The notes beneath the pieces were generated by a model. The model was not told where the DNA came from and searched no databases. It was given only the letters and a program-made list of their open reading frames with translations. Of a stretch of DNA of 6,515 nt, positions 1-5,122 are shown piece by piece. Position 1 is the first letter of the stretch, and each line of letters begins with the position of its first letter. The stretch comes from Limisphaerales bacterium (GTDB lineage: Bacteria; Verrucomicrobiota; Verrucomicrobiia; Limisphaerales; UBA11358), in NCBI GenBank assembly GCA_003133815.1, contig PKZR01000040.1:1-6515 (forward strand), given 5' to 3'. The position numbers were made by a program, and so were the translations under genes.

Positions 1-48
1 GGACTGAAAATCCTTGTGTCGCCGGTTCAATTCCGGCTCCTGCCACCA
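1..48 (+). tRNA. tRNA-Phe (GAA), 3' part
   Basis: This is the 3' portion of a tRNA gene; the 5' half lies before the window. The anticodon loop CTGAAAA is flanked by GGA and TCC, giving anticodon GAA (Phe). A five-base variable region follows, then a perfect T arm GCCGG-TTCAATT-CCGGC (21-37), the acceptor strand TCCTGCC (38-44), discriminator A45 and an encoded CCA (46-48). The D arm and 5' acceptor strand are not visible, so this could be an intact tRNA gene or only a 3' fragment regenerated by integration. tRNA 3' ends are common targets of tyrosine recombinases, and one is encoded at the other end of the window. Confidence 0.88.
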
Positions 49-109
49 CTTCAATTTAATGTAATAGAATCAATGCTTTTGTGAAAACAAGGGCGTTGAA
101 TGATGTCAA

Positions 110-133
110 AGTAAGACACGGAGTAAGACATGG
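110..133. repeat. 12-bp tandem repeat, candidate recombinase arm-binding site
   Basis: AGTAAGACACGG (110-121) is followed directly by AGTAAGACATGG (122-133), two adjacent copies with one mismatch. The pair begins 62 bases downstream of the encoded CCA of tRNA-Phe. Short direct repeats beside a tRNA attachment core are typical arm-type binding sites of tyrosine recombinases. That role is inferred here from position and form only. Confidence 0.5.
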
Positions 134-344
134 CTTGCCCGCTTTCATCAGTGAACTTCGCTGGACTAATCCGCCATTTCGCATTGATTTAACCGGATCA
201 ACGTCTTGCCGACACAATGCAAATCGTCGCGCTAGGGGCAAATACGGCGCACGGCGGGGCATTGTGGCGAGCGCGGACAGGGTGAAAAATTTAATGCGCC
301 GCACGCCCCTTTTTTAATACGCGAACGACCGTGTGAATTTCGCC

Positions 345-437
345 CCAGCCTATTGGCATTTTTGCGATGCCCGCGCCAAAAAAATTCCAGCCAGCCTATT
401 AGCGAAACGCGAAGGACAGTTCCAAAAAAATTTCCAG
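345..437. repeat. two-copy direct repeat of about 46 bp with A-tracts
   Basis: Unit 1 (345-390) and unit 2 (391-437) abut each other. Each begins CCAGCCTATT followed by GGC or AGC. Each ends in CC, an A7 tract, TT or TTT, then CCAG. The interiors differ. A decayed third start, CCTATTGCGC, is visible at 456-465. Regularly spaced A-tracts between conserved boxes suggest a protein-binding array, for example for recombinase, integration host factor-like proteins or a replication initiator. No function can be assigned from sequence alone. Confidence 0.5.
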
Positions 438-484
438 TCGGGGAAAACGCGCCTCCCTATTGCGCCCAACTATGCGGTTTCAAT

Positions 485-1096
485 TCACTTTTTTTTGAAG
501 ATGAACCAGACCAAAAATGTTGGAACTGCACCTAGCAGCCAGACCCCAAATAAGATTGCCAGACTGAAAACCACGCCGAAGAATGCACCAAAGTTTTCCG
601 CATGGGAATTTGATTGTGCAAGAAGGCCATCGTGAGCCCACCCAAAACAAGTTGCCGCTCCCCAGCAAACAATAAGCGCTGACCATCCGAAAAATCCAAT
701 TAAAGCAATGAGGGCTACTGCTTCAGAAAACGAACCTTTTTTAACCTCTGGCGGCTTCAAAAGGACAGGCGGGGGTTGACGGTTGGAAAAATTATATCCG
801 CAGAATCTGCACACAACTGCTTCCTGTCTTACTGATTCAGCGCACATAGGGCATTTCTTCGTTTCCTGATTCTCGCTTCTCTTTGGCGGCGTGGACGCTG
901 GATTTGCCGATGGCGGCGCAGTAGGCGGAATTGGTGAAGTTGGCACAAAGATAATTGTTTCCATCTTGCAATGCGGACAATCCACAGTGCGAGTTTCGCC
1001 TTGCCCAAAACCGCTGGCGTCAAATTCAATGTTGCCGCTGCAAACTTGACAAGGGCAAGTCACGAAGCGCGGCGAATCGTTCGGCGGGTTGCTCAT
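485..1096 (-). CDS. zinc-ribbon membrane protein
   Basis: This is a 203-residue protein with two zinc-binding modules and two membrane segments. Module 1 has C16-x2-C19 and C40-x2-C43 around residues 14-43. Module 2 is a compact zinc ribbon, C82-x2-C85 with C96-x2-C99. A proline-rich linker joins them (about 52-72), and another lies near 107-117. Hydrophobic stretches at about 124-152 and 170-200 predict two helices, ending in FIFKKK, so the zinc modules precede a C-terminal hairpin anchor. The start ATG overlaps the stop of the upstream lipoprotein gene (ATGA) and no clear Shine-Dalgarno sequence precedes it, which implies translational coupling. The N-terminal motif is familiar from Verrucomicrobiota proteins of unknown role. 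Function is unknown; sensing or protein-protein contact at the membrane is a guess. Confidence 0.82.
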   Translation of the reverse strand: MSNPPNDSPRFVTCPCQVCSGNIEFDASGFGQGETRTVDCPHCKMETIIFVPTSPIPPTAPPSANPASTPPKRSENQETKKCPMCAESVRQEAVVCRFCGYNFSNRQPPPVLLKPPEVKKGSFSEAVALIALIGFFGWSALIVCWGAATCFGWAHDGLLAQSNSHAENFGAFFGVVFSLAILFGVWLLGAVPTFLVWFIFKKK

Positions 1097-2397
1097 GGCG
1101 TGTTGGCAGGGGCGGTGAATAGGGTGCTATCACTCAAAATTAACCTCTCGCCCTTTTGCGGCGAGTTTAGCAGCCAAAAAAATACTTCGCCGGTTTCATC
1201 GGATTTTACCTTTGCGAAAACCTTTGCCCTCGCCTTGGAATTGTGAATCACAAATTTACCCTTCGCATCTGTTTGCGTCATTTCCAGCGCAGTCGGAGAA
1301 AAGTCTGACAGATAAAAACTTGGCGATTGGACGGATTTTAGATTTTGGTTGGCTTCGTCCAACTTTTTCTTTGCTACGTCGAGCGTAGCCATTGACGCCT
1401 GTATTTGCATCCTTCTCTCATTGTTAATTTTGTTTTCCAGATTGTCGTCTTCACTGGCGATGCGGTTTGCCCGTTGACTAATAGATTGAATCCTTTGTGT
1501 ATCTTCCCGAATCGCCTGCCACGCAGTTCGCTGTTCTTGTGAGTATTGCCGAACGAATGGCTGATTTAACATATCAGGCGGGACGCCATATTTTGACTCT
1601 AAAAAAGCAATAGCCTTTGCGAGCGTTTTTGCGGTTTTCAAATTATCTTCGTCTTCTTTTATCAGCGCAATGTAACGCGCATCATTTGTGTAAGATTGAC
1701 TGGCAACTTTTCTTGCTTCGTCATATTCCAGTTGGTTCGTGTTTATTTCCGATTGAATTTTTTCTATATCCGCCATTATCCGCGCGCTTTGCTGGTCTGA
1801 TTCAACTTTCTTTTTCTGCAAAAAATCGGCAGCCTCTTTTGCGTCCACCAAAAAAATCTGCACGCCGCCTGCCTTAACTATCGCGCCTTTGATCTCCGGC
1901 ACAAGTTCGGTGGATTGGACGCCGCAATCAAAAGCCGCATAAGAAATTCCGATGGCATTGTAATTGGCAACGCGCATACATCGGCAATCACCGAGCAGTT
2001 GTCCGCTGACCAAAGATTCTGCGTTCGGATAGTGATAAATCACGATTTCCTGAACCATGTTCTCGCTTTCCACCTCACCGTTGGCGACTGGAGGCCAATG
2101 TGCCTGTGCATAAACCCCACACTGAATTTTATTTCGGTCAACGGTTTCAATTTTTGCAAAATATGTGACCAAACGGAAATTTTCTGGATTACCGTGCGGA
2201 TGAAAGCCCGCCAGTTCGAGCGGGTTGTTCCAAAGTTTGGAATGGTCGCTATCGTAAAGCTGGCCGTTGACGATACGAAGGGTTTCACTCGGCTTAACAA
2301 AATCCGTCACTATCTGGCCGGAAATCCTGGGTTTGCAGGATGTCAGGATGGCAGCGGACGTGATCGCCATCAGAGCAAAAAGTATTTTTGATTTCAT
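1093..2397 (-). CDS. coiled-coil lipoprotein
   Basis: This is a 434-residue predicted secreted lipoprotein. I chose ATG 2397 over the longer frame starting at 2484 for two reasons. GGAAGGGG lies three bases upstream, and the protein then opens with a textbook lipoprotein signal: K2 and K4, a hydrophobic core, and lipobox LTSC with C21 as the lipidated residue. The extra upstream residues would come from the leader palindrome. Residues about 22-185 form a globular domain containing C138, C140 and C158. Residues about 186-275 and 283-358 are rich in charged heptad-like sequence and should be coiled coil. The C-terminus (about 360-434), with TQTDAKGKF, resembles the carboxypeptidase-regulatory-like beta fold. 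It is poor in G+C (23 of 60 bases at 1681-1740). It probably acts in the envelope with the overlapping zinc-ribbon membrane protein. No specific function is recognised. Confidence 0.85.
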   Translation of the reverse strand: MKSKILFALMAITSAAILTSCKPRISGQIVTDFVKPSETLRIVNGQLYDSDHSKLWNNPLELAGFHPHGNPENFRLVTYFAKIETVDRNKIQCGVYAQAHWPPVANGEVESENMVQEIVIYHYPNAESLVSGQLLGDCRCMRVANYNAIGISYAAFDCGVQSTELVPEIKGAIVKAGGVQIFLVDAKEAADFLQKKKVESDQQSARIMADIEKIQSEINTNQLEYDEARKVASQSYTNDARYIALIKEDEDNLKTAKTLAKAIAFLESKYGVPPDMLNQPFVRQYSQEQRTAWQAIREDTQRIQSISQRANRIASEDDNLENKINNERRMQIQASMATLDVAKKKLDEANQNLKSVQSPSFYLSDFSPTALEMTQTDAKGKFVIHNSKARAKVFAKVKSDETGEVFFWLLNSPQKGERLILSDSTLFTAPANTP

Positions 2398-2400
2398 GTT

Positions 2401-2408
2401 CCCCTTCC
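2401..2408 (-). promoter_or_regulatory. ribosome binding site fixing lipoprotein start
   Basis: On the minus strand GGAAGGGG is followed by AAC and then ATG at 2397. Together with the lipoprotein signal peptide that begins at this ATG, it argues against the in-frame upstream start at 2484. Confidence 0.7.
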
Positions 2409-2432
2409 GCGTTGCCCGTGCCGCTGCCAATG

Positions 2433-2456
2433 AAAAAAGGCGTGCCATACTCACGC
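2433..2456 (-). terminator. terminator-like hairpin in lipoprotein leader
   Basis: Read on the minus strand, GCGTG (2456-2452) pairs with CACGC (2444-2440) across a seven-base loop. It is followed by one C and then six T (2438-2433). This is a short GC-rich stem with a U-tract, placed 36 bases before the lipoprotein ATG and directly after the large palindrome. It could end transcription arriving from the integration module, or act as an attenuator. The stem is only 5 bp, so efficiency is uncertain. Confidence 0.4.
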
Positions 2457-2457
2457 T

Positions 2458-2560
2458 CCATAACAGGCACGGGAATGCCCTCAAAGAACGCTTTCAGACA
2501 CGCCCGATGGGGCGTGCCTTCAAACGCTGTCTTTGAGTGAAATTTCCCGTTTCGTTATGG
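2458..2560. repeat. 103-bp multi-block palindrome
   Basis: Four nested perfect blocks pair across the centre. CCATAAC (2458-2464) pairs with GTTATGG (2554-2560). ACGGGAA (2469-2475) pairs with TTCCCGT (2544-2550). CTCAAAGA (2480-2487) pairs with TCTTTGAG (2530-2537). CACGCCC (2499-2505) pairs with GGGCGTG (2510-2516) around a four-base loop. That gives 29 perfect pairs separated by short internal loops, with weaker pairing likely in the gap between blocks three and four. A possible outer pair, CCAAT/ATTGG, lies at 2427-2431 and 2582-2586. It could be a structured leader RNA of the lipoprotein gene or a palindromic mobile repeat (MITE or REPIN type). Confidence 0.75.
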
Positions 2561-2890
2561 ACAGCAGCCGAAGCTACGCAAATTGGATGTTGTGTGTTTT
2601 CTGGTCGGTATTTTTTAACTGACGCTGACGATTGAACCACAAAAGCCGGGCGGCAACAATCCCGTTTTGCTGACATCCGTGCGTGCGCACTTTAGCACAC
2701 TTGTTCGCGCGCAGGCGCGTGTGAGCCATGTAAAACTGCTAATTTTTGCACGTTTTACGCTGATTAAGCACATGGGCAAAACACGGATTTCGCCGCGTTT
2801 TGATTGGAAACATTGATTGCAGTGACGGTTTCGGAATGGCGTAATTTGACTATATCCCCCGCGTGCGCGCGTGCGAGTCATTTGGAAGCA
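2561..2890. other. intergenic region between cargo and replication modules
   Basis: No gene is supported here. The stretch follows the stop of the 103-residue gene on the minus strand and precedes the lipoprotein leader, so a promoter for the lipoprotein operon should lie here or in the palindrome, but I see no convincing -35/-10 pair. It contains a 7-bp inverted repeat with an inner 3-bp extension (2730-2758). It also has three alternating purine-pyrimidine tracts rich in CG (2678-2690, 2706-2723, 2861-2876). No obvious terminator with a U-tract follows the upstream gene. Confidence 0.5.
2730..2758. repeat. inverted repeat, operator- or hairpin-like
   Basis: GTAAAAC (2730-2736) pairs with GTTTTAC (2752-2758), and the inner TGC (2737-2739) pairs with GCA (2748-2750), leaving one bulged C and an eight-base AT-rich loop. 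Outer CCAT/ATGG (2726-2729, 2772-2775) might extend it across an asymmetric bulge. There is no U-tract, so an operator is more likely than a terminator. It lies in the gap between the two modules. Confidence 0.4.
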
Positions 2891-3202
2891 TCATTTCGGC
2901 GCGTCGTCTTTGATGAGTCCAATTTTTTTGAAGGCATCGTAAAGAGACATCCGGCCATAGCCAGAGCGCGCCCGTTCGCGCCATTGGGATGCTTGGCCGA
3001 CGATAAAGGAAATGTCCCGGTCAAGCGTTCGCCATTCACGGTGAAACATCACCCGGCCAACGGCGTGAATATCCATTTTCCGCACGCCCCGCGCCAGCAT
3101 CCGCGCGAGGTGTCCGCGCCGTTCGTCAATTTCGCGCTGCGTGCCCCGGCGGTATGGCACGCGCTGGCCGGGGCGGATGGTTGGTGGTTTGATCGGTTTC
3201 AT
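2891..3202 (-). CDS. small helix-turn-helix-like protein, PrimPol partner
   Basis: This is a 103-residue basic protein and the last gene of the integration/replication operon. The N-terminus is proline- and arginine-rich (about 1-20). Residues about 24-68 read as a homeodomain-like helix-turn-helix, with ERRGHLARMLARGV, DIHAVG and EWRTLDRDISFI as the visible blocks. This resembles small DNA-binding proteins of mobile elements. The tail contains SLYDAFKKIG, which is nearly repeated at both protein and DNA level in the 267-residue gene upstream. Its ATG overlaps the stop of the PrimPol gene (ATGA, 3199-3202) and no Shine-Dalgarno sequence is seen, so it is probably made by translational coupling with PrimPol. 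A role in replication initiation or regulation is inferred from position only. Confidence 0.75.
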   Translation of the reverse strand: MKPIKPPTIRPGQRVPYRRGTQREIDERRGHLARMLARGVRKMDIHAVGRVMFHREWRTLDRDISFIVGQASQWRERARSGYGRMSLYDAFKKIGLIKDDAPK

Positions 3203-4413
3203 GGTGCGGTGGTAATGGGCAGCTTGTAGCGGTAGCGGGTGGAATGATGAGCGTCACCCGGTTTCACCGTTTGCAGAATCTTCATGGTGTGCAATGCTCC
3301 AATCCACGTTTCGACGGTGGAATGGTTTTTGTGTCCAAGCAGTTTGGCGCAAGCCCGGTATCCGCCGGCCACGAACCATTCGTTGCCGTCACCCGCGCCC
3401 GCTTGCATTTCGCGGAAAAAGGCGCAGAGCAACTGGAAATCTGGTTTTTGAATCGCCATGACCTTTGGCGGCAGGGGCAGAAGATTCTGCTTTGCCCGCT
3501 CCCATGCTGCGGCAACCACTGAACTGCCTAGCGGCACTTTTGCACGATGGCAGGCTTTCATAAATTCCAAGTAATAATCCGCCTTTGACAATTCTGGTCG
3601 CAGAAACGGTTTTGCTTTCGCATACCACAATTCAAAAACTTCGTCGTGGTCGTATTGAATCGCTTGCTGGTTTAGCGACAACAAAGCGCGGGCTAAATCA
3701 AAAAGCCGCAAATTGTTTTCGTGGATTCTGGTGGGCAGGCATTTACTGACGGCAGCTTCCACCGAATTGATAAGCGTAAAAACAGGAGCAACCGCCGCAC
3801 AGATGACATTTGCTTCAACTGCTTCTTTGGTTTCATCGGTTGCATCTGCTACCTCTGTCACCTCTGTCCAATTTGCTTTTAGTAGCTGATTATTCAGTGA
3901 TGGCGGGTTGCTGATTTCCTTCGGCCAGATGATGCTGGAAAATTCTGCCAGCAGCGGTTTGAACTTGTTCAACATCTGATATGGCTTGCCGGTGTCGGGA
4001 TGGATGCCATGAATGATGGATTGCGAATTTTTCCCTGCGCGCCATTCGCCAGCATCACCGCCTGAAAGAGTTTCAAGCGGCTTTGTCTTGGCGGGGTAGT
4101 CGCCTGCCATCCGCAACCAAAACACGCGCCCGCGTCGTCCGTGTGTTTGCAGCGTATCTTTCAACCACGGATTTAACGCCAGATATGGTTCAACCAGGCT
4201 GTCGTCGTCCACGTCCAGCGCAATCAAGTTGCCGGACTTCGCGCCCAAGGCGACGCCGATGTTTCCGCGTTCAAGGTTGGCGAGATAATCGGGTTTCTCC
4301 ATGTCGGCAATGGTCAGGTGTCCCCATTTGCGTTTCGTCCCCTTGCTGCCCGTCGGCCATGCCAGCAAAAGCACGTCATGGCCTAGCAGTTCGCGCAGTT
4401 CCTTAACATTCAC
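3199..4413 (-). CDS. bifunctional DNA primase/polymerase (PrimPol) N-terminal domain protein
   Basis: This 404-residue protein belongs to the archaeo-eukaryotic primase superfamily (PF09250 type), whose members make primers and extend DNA in plasmids and mobile elements. Visible motifs are NIGVALGAKSGNLIALDVDD (about 51-70), containing the metal-binding D67-x-D69; RRGRVFWLR (93-101); EWRAG (123-127); and SIIHGIHPDTGKPY (132-145) with the expected histidine near H138. Residues about 170-205 look like a low-complexity linker. About 225-310 is a helical domain, and about 325-398 looks like a winged helix (LLGH, STVETWIGALHTMKIL, RYRYKLP). No Walker A motif or helicase domain is present, unlike many PrimPol-helicase fusions, so a host helicase would be needed. 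It starts at GTG with GGAGGA three bases upstream and overlaps the preceding small frame by 11 bases. Confidence 0.88.
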   Translation of the reverse strand: MNVKELRELLGHDVLLLAWPTGSKGTKRKWGHLTIADMEKPDYLANLERGNIGVALGAKSGNLIALDVDDDSLVEPYLALNPWLKDTLQTHGRRGRVFWLRMAGDYPAKTKPLETLSGGDAGEWRAGKNSQSIIHGIHPDTGKPYQMLNKFKPLLAEFSSIIWPKEISNPPSLNNQLLKANWTEVTEVADATDETKEAVEANVICAAVAPVFTLINSVEAAVSKCLPTRIHENNLRLFDLARALLSLNQQAIQYDHDEVFELWYAKAKPFLRPELSKADYYLEFMKACHRAKVPLGSSVVAAAWERAKQNLLPLPPKVMAIQKPDFQLLCAFFREMQAGAGDGNEWFVAGGYRACAKLLGHKNHSTVETWIGALHTMKILQTVKPGDAHHSTRYRYKLPITTAP

Positions 4414-4531
4414 AAATCCTCCGGTGCTTATTGGCCGATGATTTCCGAAAATAACCGCGCCGGATGATGATCTCGACGCGCCGTTTGGTGCTGCCGCTGG
4501 CCTTGCTCCACCGCATTGCAGATTTAGCCAT
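4403..4531 (-). CDS. possible 42-residue basic protein
   Basis: A short frame fills the gap between the four-cysteine gene and PrimPol. Its ATG overlaps the upstream stop by eight bases (ATGGCTAA), GTGAGG lies six bases before the ATG, and its stop lies 11 bases inside PrimPol. The product is strongly basic (KRRVEIIIRR, KHRR) and matches no family I recognise. A longer in-frame version begins at 4615 but would overlap the upstream gene further. The tight overlaps match the style of the operon, yet the frame may simply be a translational bridge. It could be a nucleic-acid-binding microprotein. Confidence 0.4.
   Translation of the reverse strand: MAKSAMRWSKASGSTKRRVEIIIRRGYFRKSSANKHRRICEC
4417..4422 (-). 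promoter_or_regulatory. ribosome binding site for PrimPol GTG start
   Basis: GGAGGA on the minus strand precedes GTG 4413 by three bases. The next in-frame methionine is about 37 codons later and would cut into the conserved N-terminus, so the GTG start is preferred despite the short spacing. Confidence 0.55.
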
Positions 4532-4778
4532 TGCGCGCCTCACTTCCTTGATACGGCCTAAAATTCCAGAGCGGGCAGGCGTAGGCGGTGCAACCGGCGA
4601 TTGCGTCCGGGTCAAAGCCGTTACACTCCAGACAAAATGCCTTCACAGCTCGTCGAGGCGCGCAGTTCGCCGACCAAGCAGCGGCGAAATGCCCCTTGAA
4701 CCTGTCGGGCGTCGTCGCCAGCCGTCCGGCGCGTTTGGCGGCGATTTTCTGCGCCGTTTGGTGGTCGGTGGTTTTCAT
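4524..4778 (-). CDS. small four-cysteine (zinc-binding-like) protein
   Basis: This 84-residue protein has an N-terminal basic helical part and a C-terminal cysteine cluster: C49-x2-C52, then C63-x4-C68 in the context CPLWNFRPYQG. The pattern CLEC...C...CPLWxFR is known from small proteins of prophages and integrated elements in several phyla and probably binds zinc. No catalytic role is recognised. The start ATG shares one base with the stop of the helix-turn-helix gene (TAATG), and GGAGG (4788-4792) sits nine bases upstream, a good ribosome binding site that fixes this start. The overlap implies co-expression with the excisionase-like protein and PrimPol. Confidence 0.78.
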   Translation of the reverse strand: MKTTDHQTAQKIAAKRAGRLATTPDRFKGHFAAAWSANCAPRRAVKAFCLECNGFDPDAIAGCTAYACPLWNFRPYQGSEARNG

Positions 4779-5056
4779 TACGCGACGCCTCCATCCTGCC
4801 GCCGGAGCAATGCCGCGATGACGGATTCACGATGATATAAAATTTTTGAGCCGACTTGGATCGAGGGCAGAATCCCTTTGCGCCTCCACTCGAATATGCT
4901 CCGGCGCGATAGGGGTAAAATTTCCTGAAGCTGGCTGTTGGTCAGGAATTGCCGGTCGCCGTGTGGCAGGTCACTGCCGGGCGTGTGCTGCGGTTGCGAT
5001 TTAGCCGCCAACTTTGCGTTGCTCGTGGCGGATTCGGGCTTTGTGCGCTGAATCAT
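4778..5056 (-). CDS. AlpA/excisionase-type helix-turn-helix protein
   Basis: This is a 92-residue protein. Residues about 1-35 are polar and probably disordered. Residues 37-86 form a MerR-like winged helix: FLTNSQLQEILPLSRRSIFEWRRK carries the two helices of the DNA-binding unit, GILPSIQVGSKILYHRESV the wing, and AALLRR the last helix. Proteins of this type (AlpA, phage excisionases, helix-turn-helix family 17) bind element DNA to direct excision or to activate element genes. It follows the integrase pair after a 66-bp gap that contains an inverted repeat, a natural place for autoregulation. ATG 5056 has no strong Shine-Dalgarno sequence. Activator and excisionase roles cannot be told apart from sequence. 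Confidence 0.85.
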   Translation of the reverse strand: MIQRTKPESATSNAKLAAKSQPQHTPGSDLPHGDRQFLTNSQLQEILPLSRRSIFEWRRKGILPSIQVGSKILYHRESVIAALLRRQDGGVA

Positions 5057-5091
5057 GCCCGCAGTTTCTCACGAGCGCGCGTAATCGTCGT

Positions 5092-5119
5092 GGGACAGCA
5101 ACCGCGCGAAATTTGTCCC
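5092..5119. promoter_or_regulatory. candidate operator upstream of AlpA-like gene
   Basis: GGGACA (5092-5097) and TGTCCC (5114-5119) form a perfect 6-bp inverted repeat with a 16-base spacer containing CGCGCG. The half-sites are 22 bp apart, about two helical turns. It lies 36-63 bases upstream of the helix-turn-helix start in the only gap of the operon, so it may be an operator or part of a promoter. A repeat of this length can also arise by chance. Confidence 0.35.
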
Positions 5120-5122
5120 CGG

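Larger units (their letters stand above)
49..484. other. gene-free region between tRNA-Phe and first gene
   Basis: No convincing gene is seen on either strand. Short open frames exist, such as one starting at GTG 81 on the + strand, but they are arginine-rich, lack a clear ribosome binding site and resemble no family I know. The region carries a 12-bp tandem repeat (110-133) and a roughly 46-bp direct repeat with A7 tracts (345-437). It also has a weak hairpin-plus-T6 on the + strand (256-315). The position between a tRNA 3' end and the element's genes fits an attachment-site arm region. That reading is inferred from position and repeats. Confidence 0.5.

Noticed and set aside
256..315. + strand terminator-like structure (GGGGC and GTG pairing with CAC and GCCCC, then T6)
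   Set aside because: The stem is broken by a bulge, the loop is about 35 bases, and it lies about 200 bases after the tRNA with no clear transcript to end. Too weak to list as a feature.
345..465. CRISPR-like array
   Set aside because: Only two full units, no single conserved repeat of usual length, and no cas gene nearby.
823..833. Extra copy of the AGTAAGACA repeat on the minus strand
   Set aside because: It lies inside the zinc-ribbon coding frame (codons for SVRQ) and matches only about ten bases, so coincidence is the simpler reading.
1915..2391. 158-codon open frame on the + strand
   Set aside because: It is antisense to the lipoprotein gene and shows no motif, signal or ribosome binding site.
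2398..2484. N-terminal extension of the lipoprotein to an upstream start at 2484
   Set aside because: The extension would be read from the palindrome and would bury the lipoprotein signal peptide. A strong ribosome binding site precedes ATG 2397.
2610..2660. T-arm-like GGTTCAATC on the minus strand as a second tRNA-derived attachment site
   Set aside because: The match to the tRNA-Phe T arm is only about eight bases, without the flanking stem, acceptor strand or CCA.
2804..3229. 141-codon open frame on the + strand
   Set aside because: It is antisense to the HTH-like gene in G+C-rich DNA, where long shadow frames are common.
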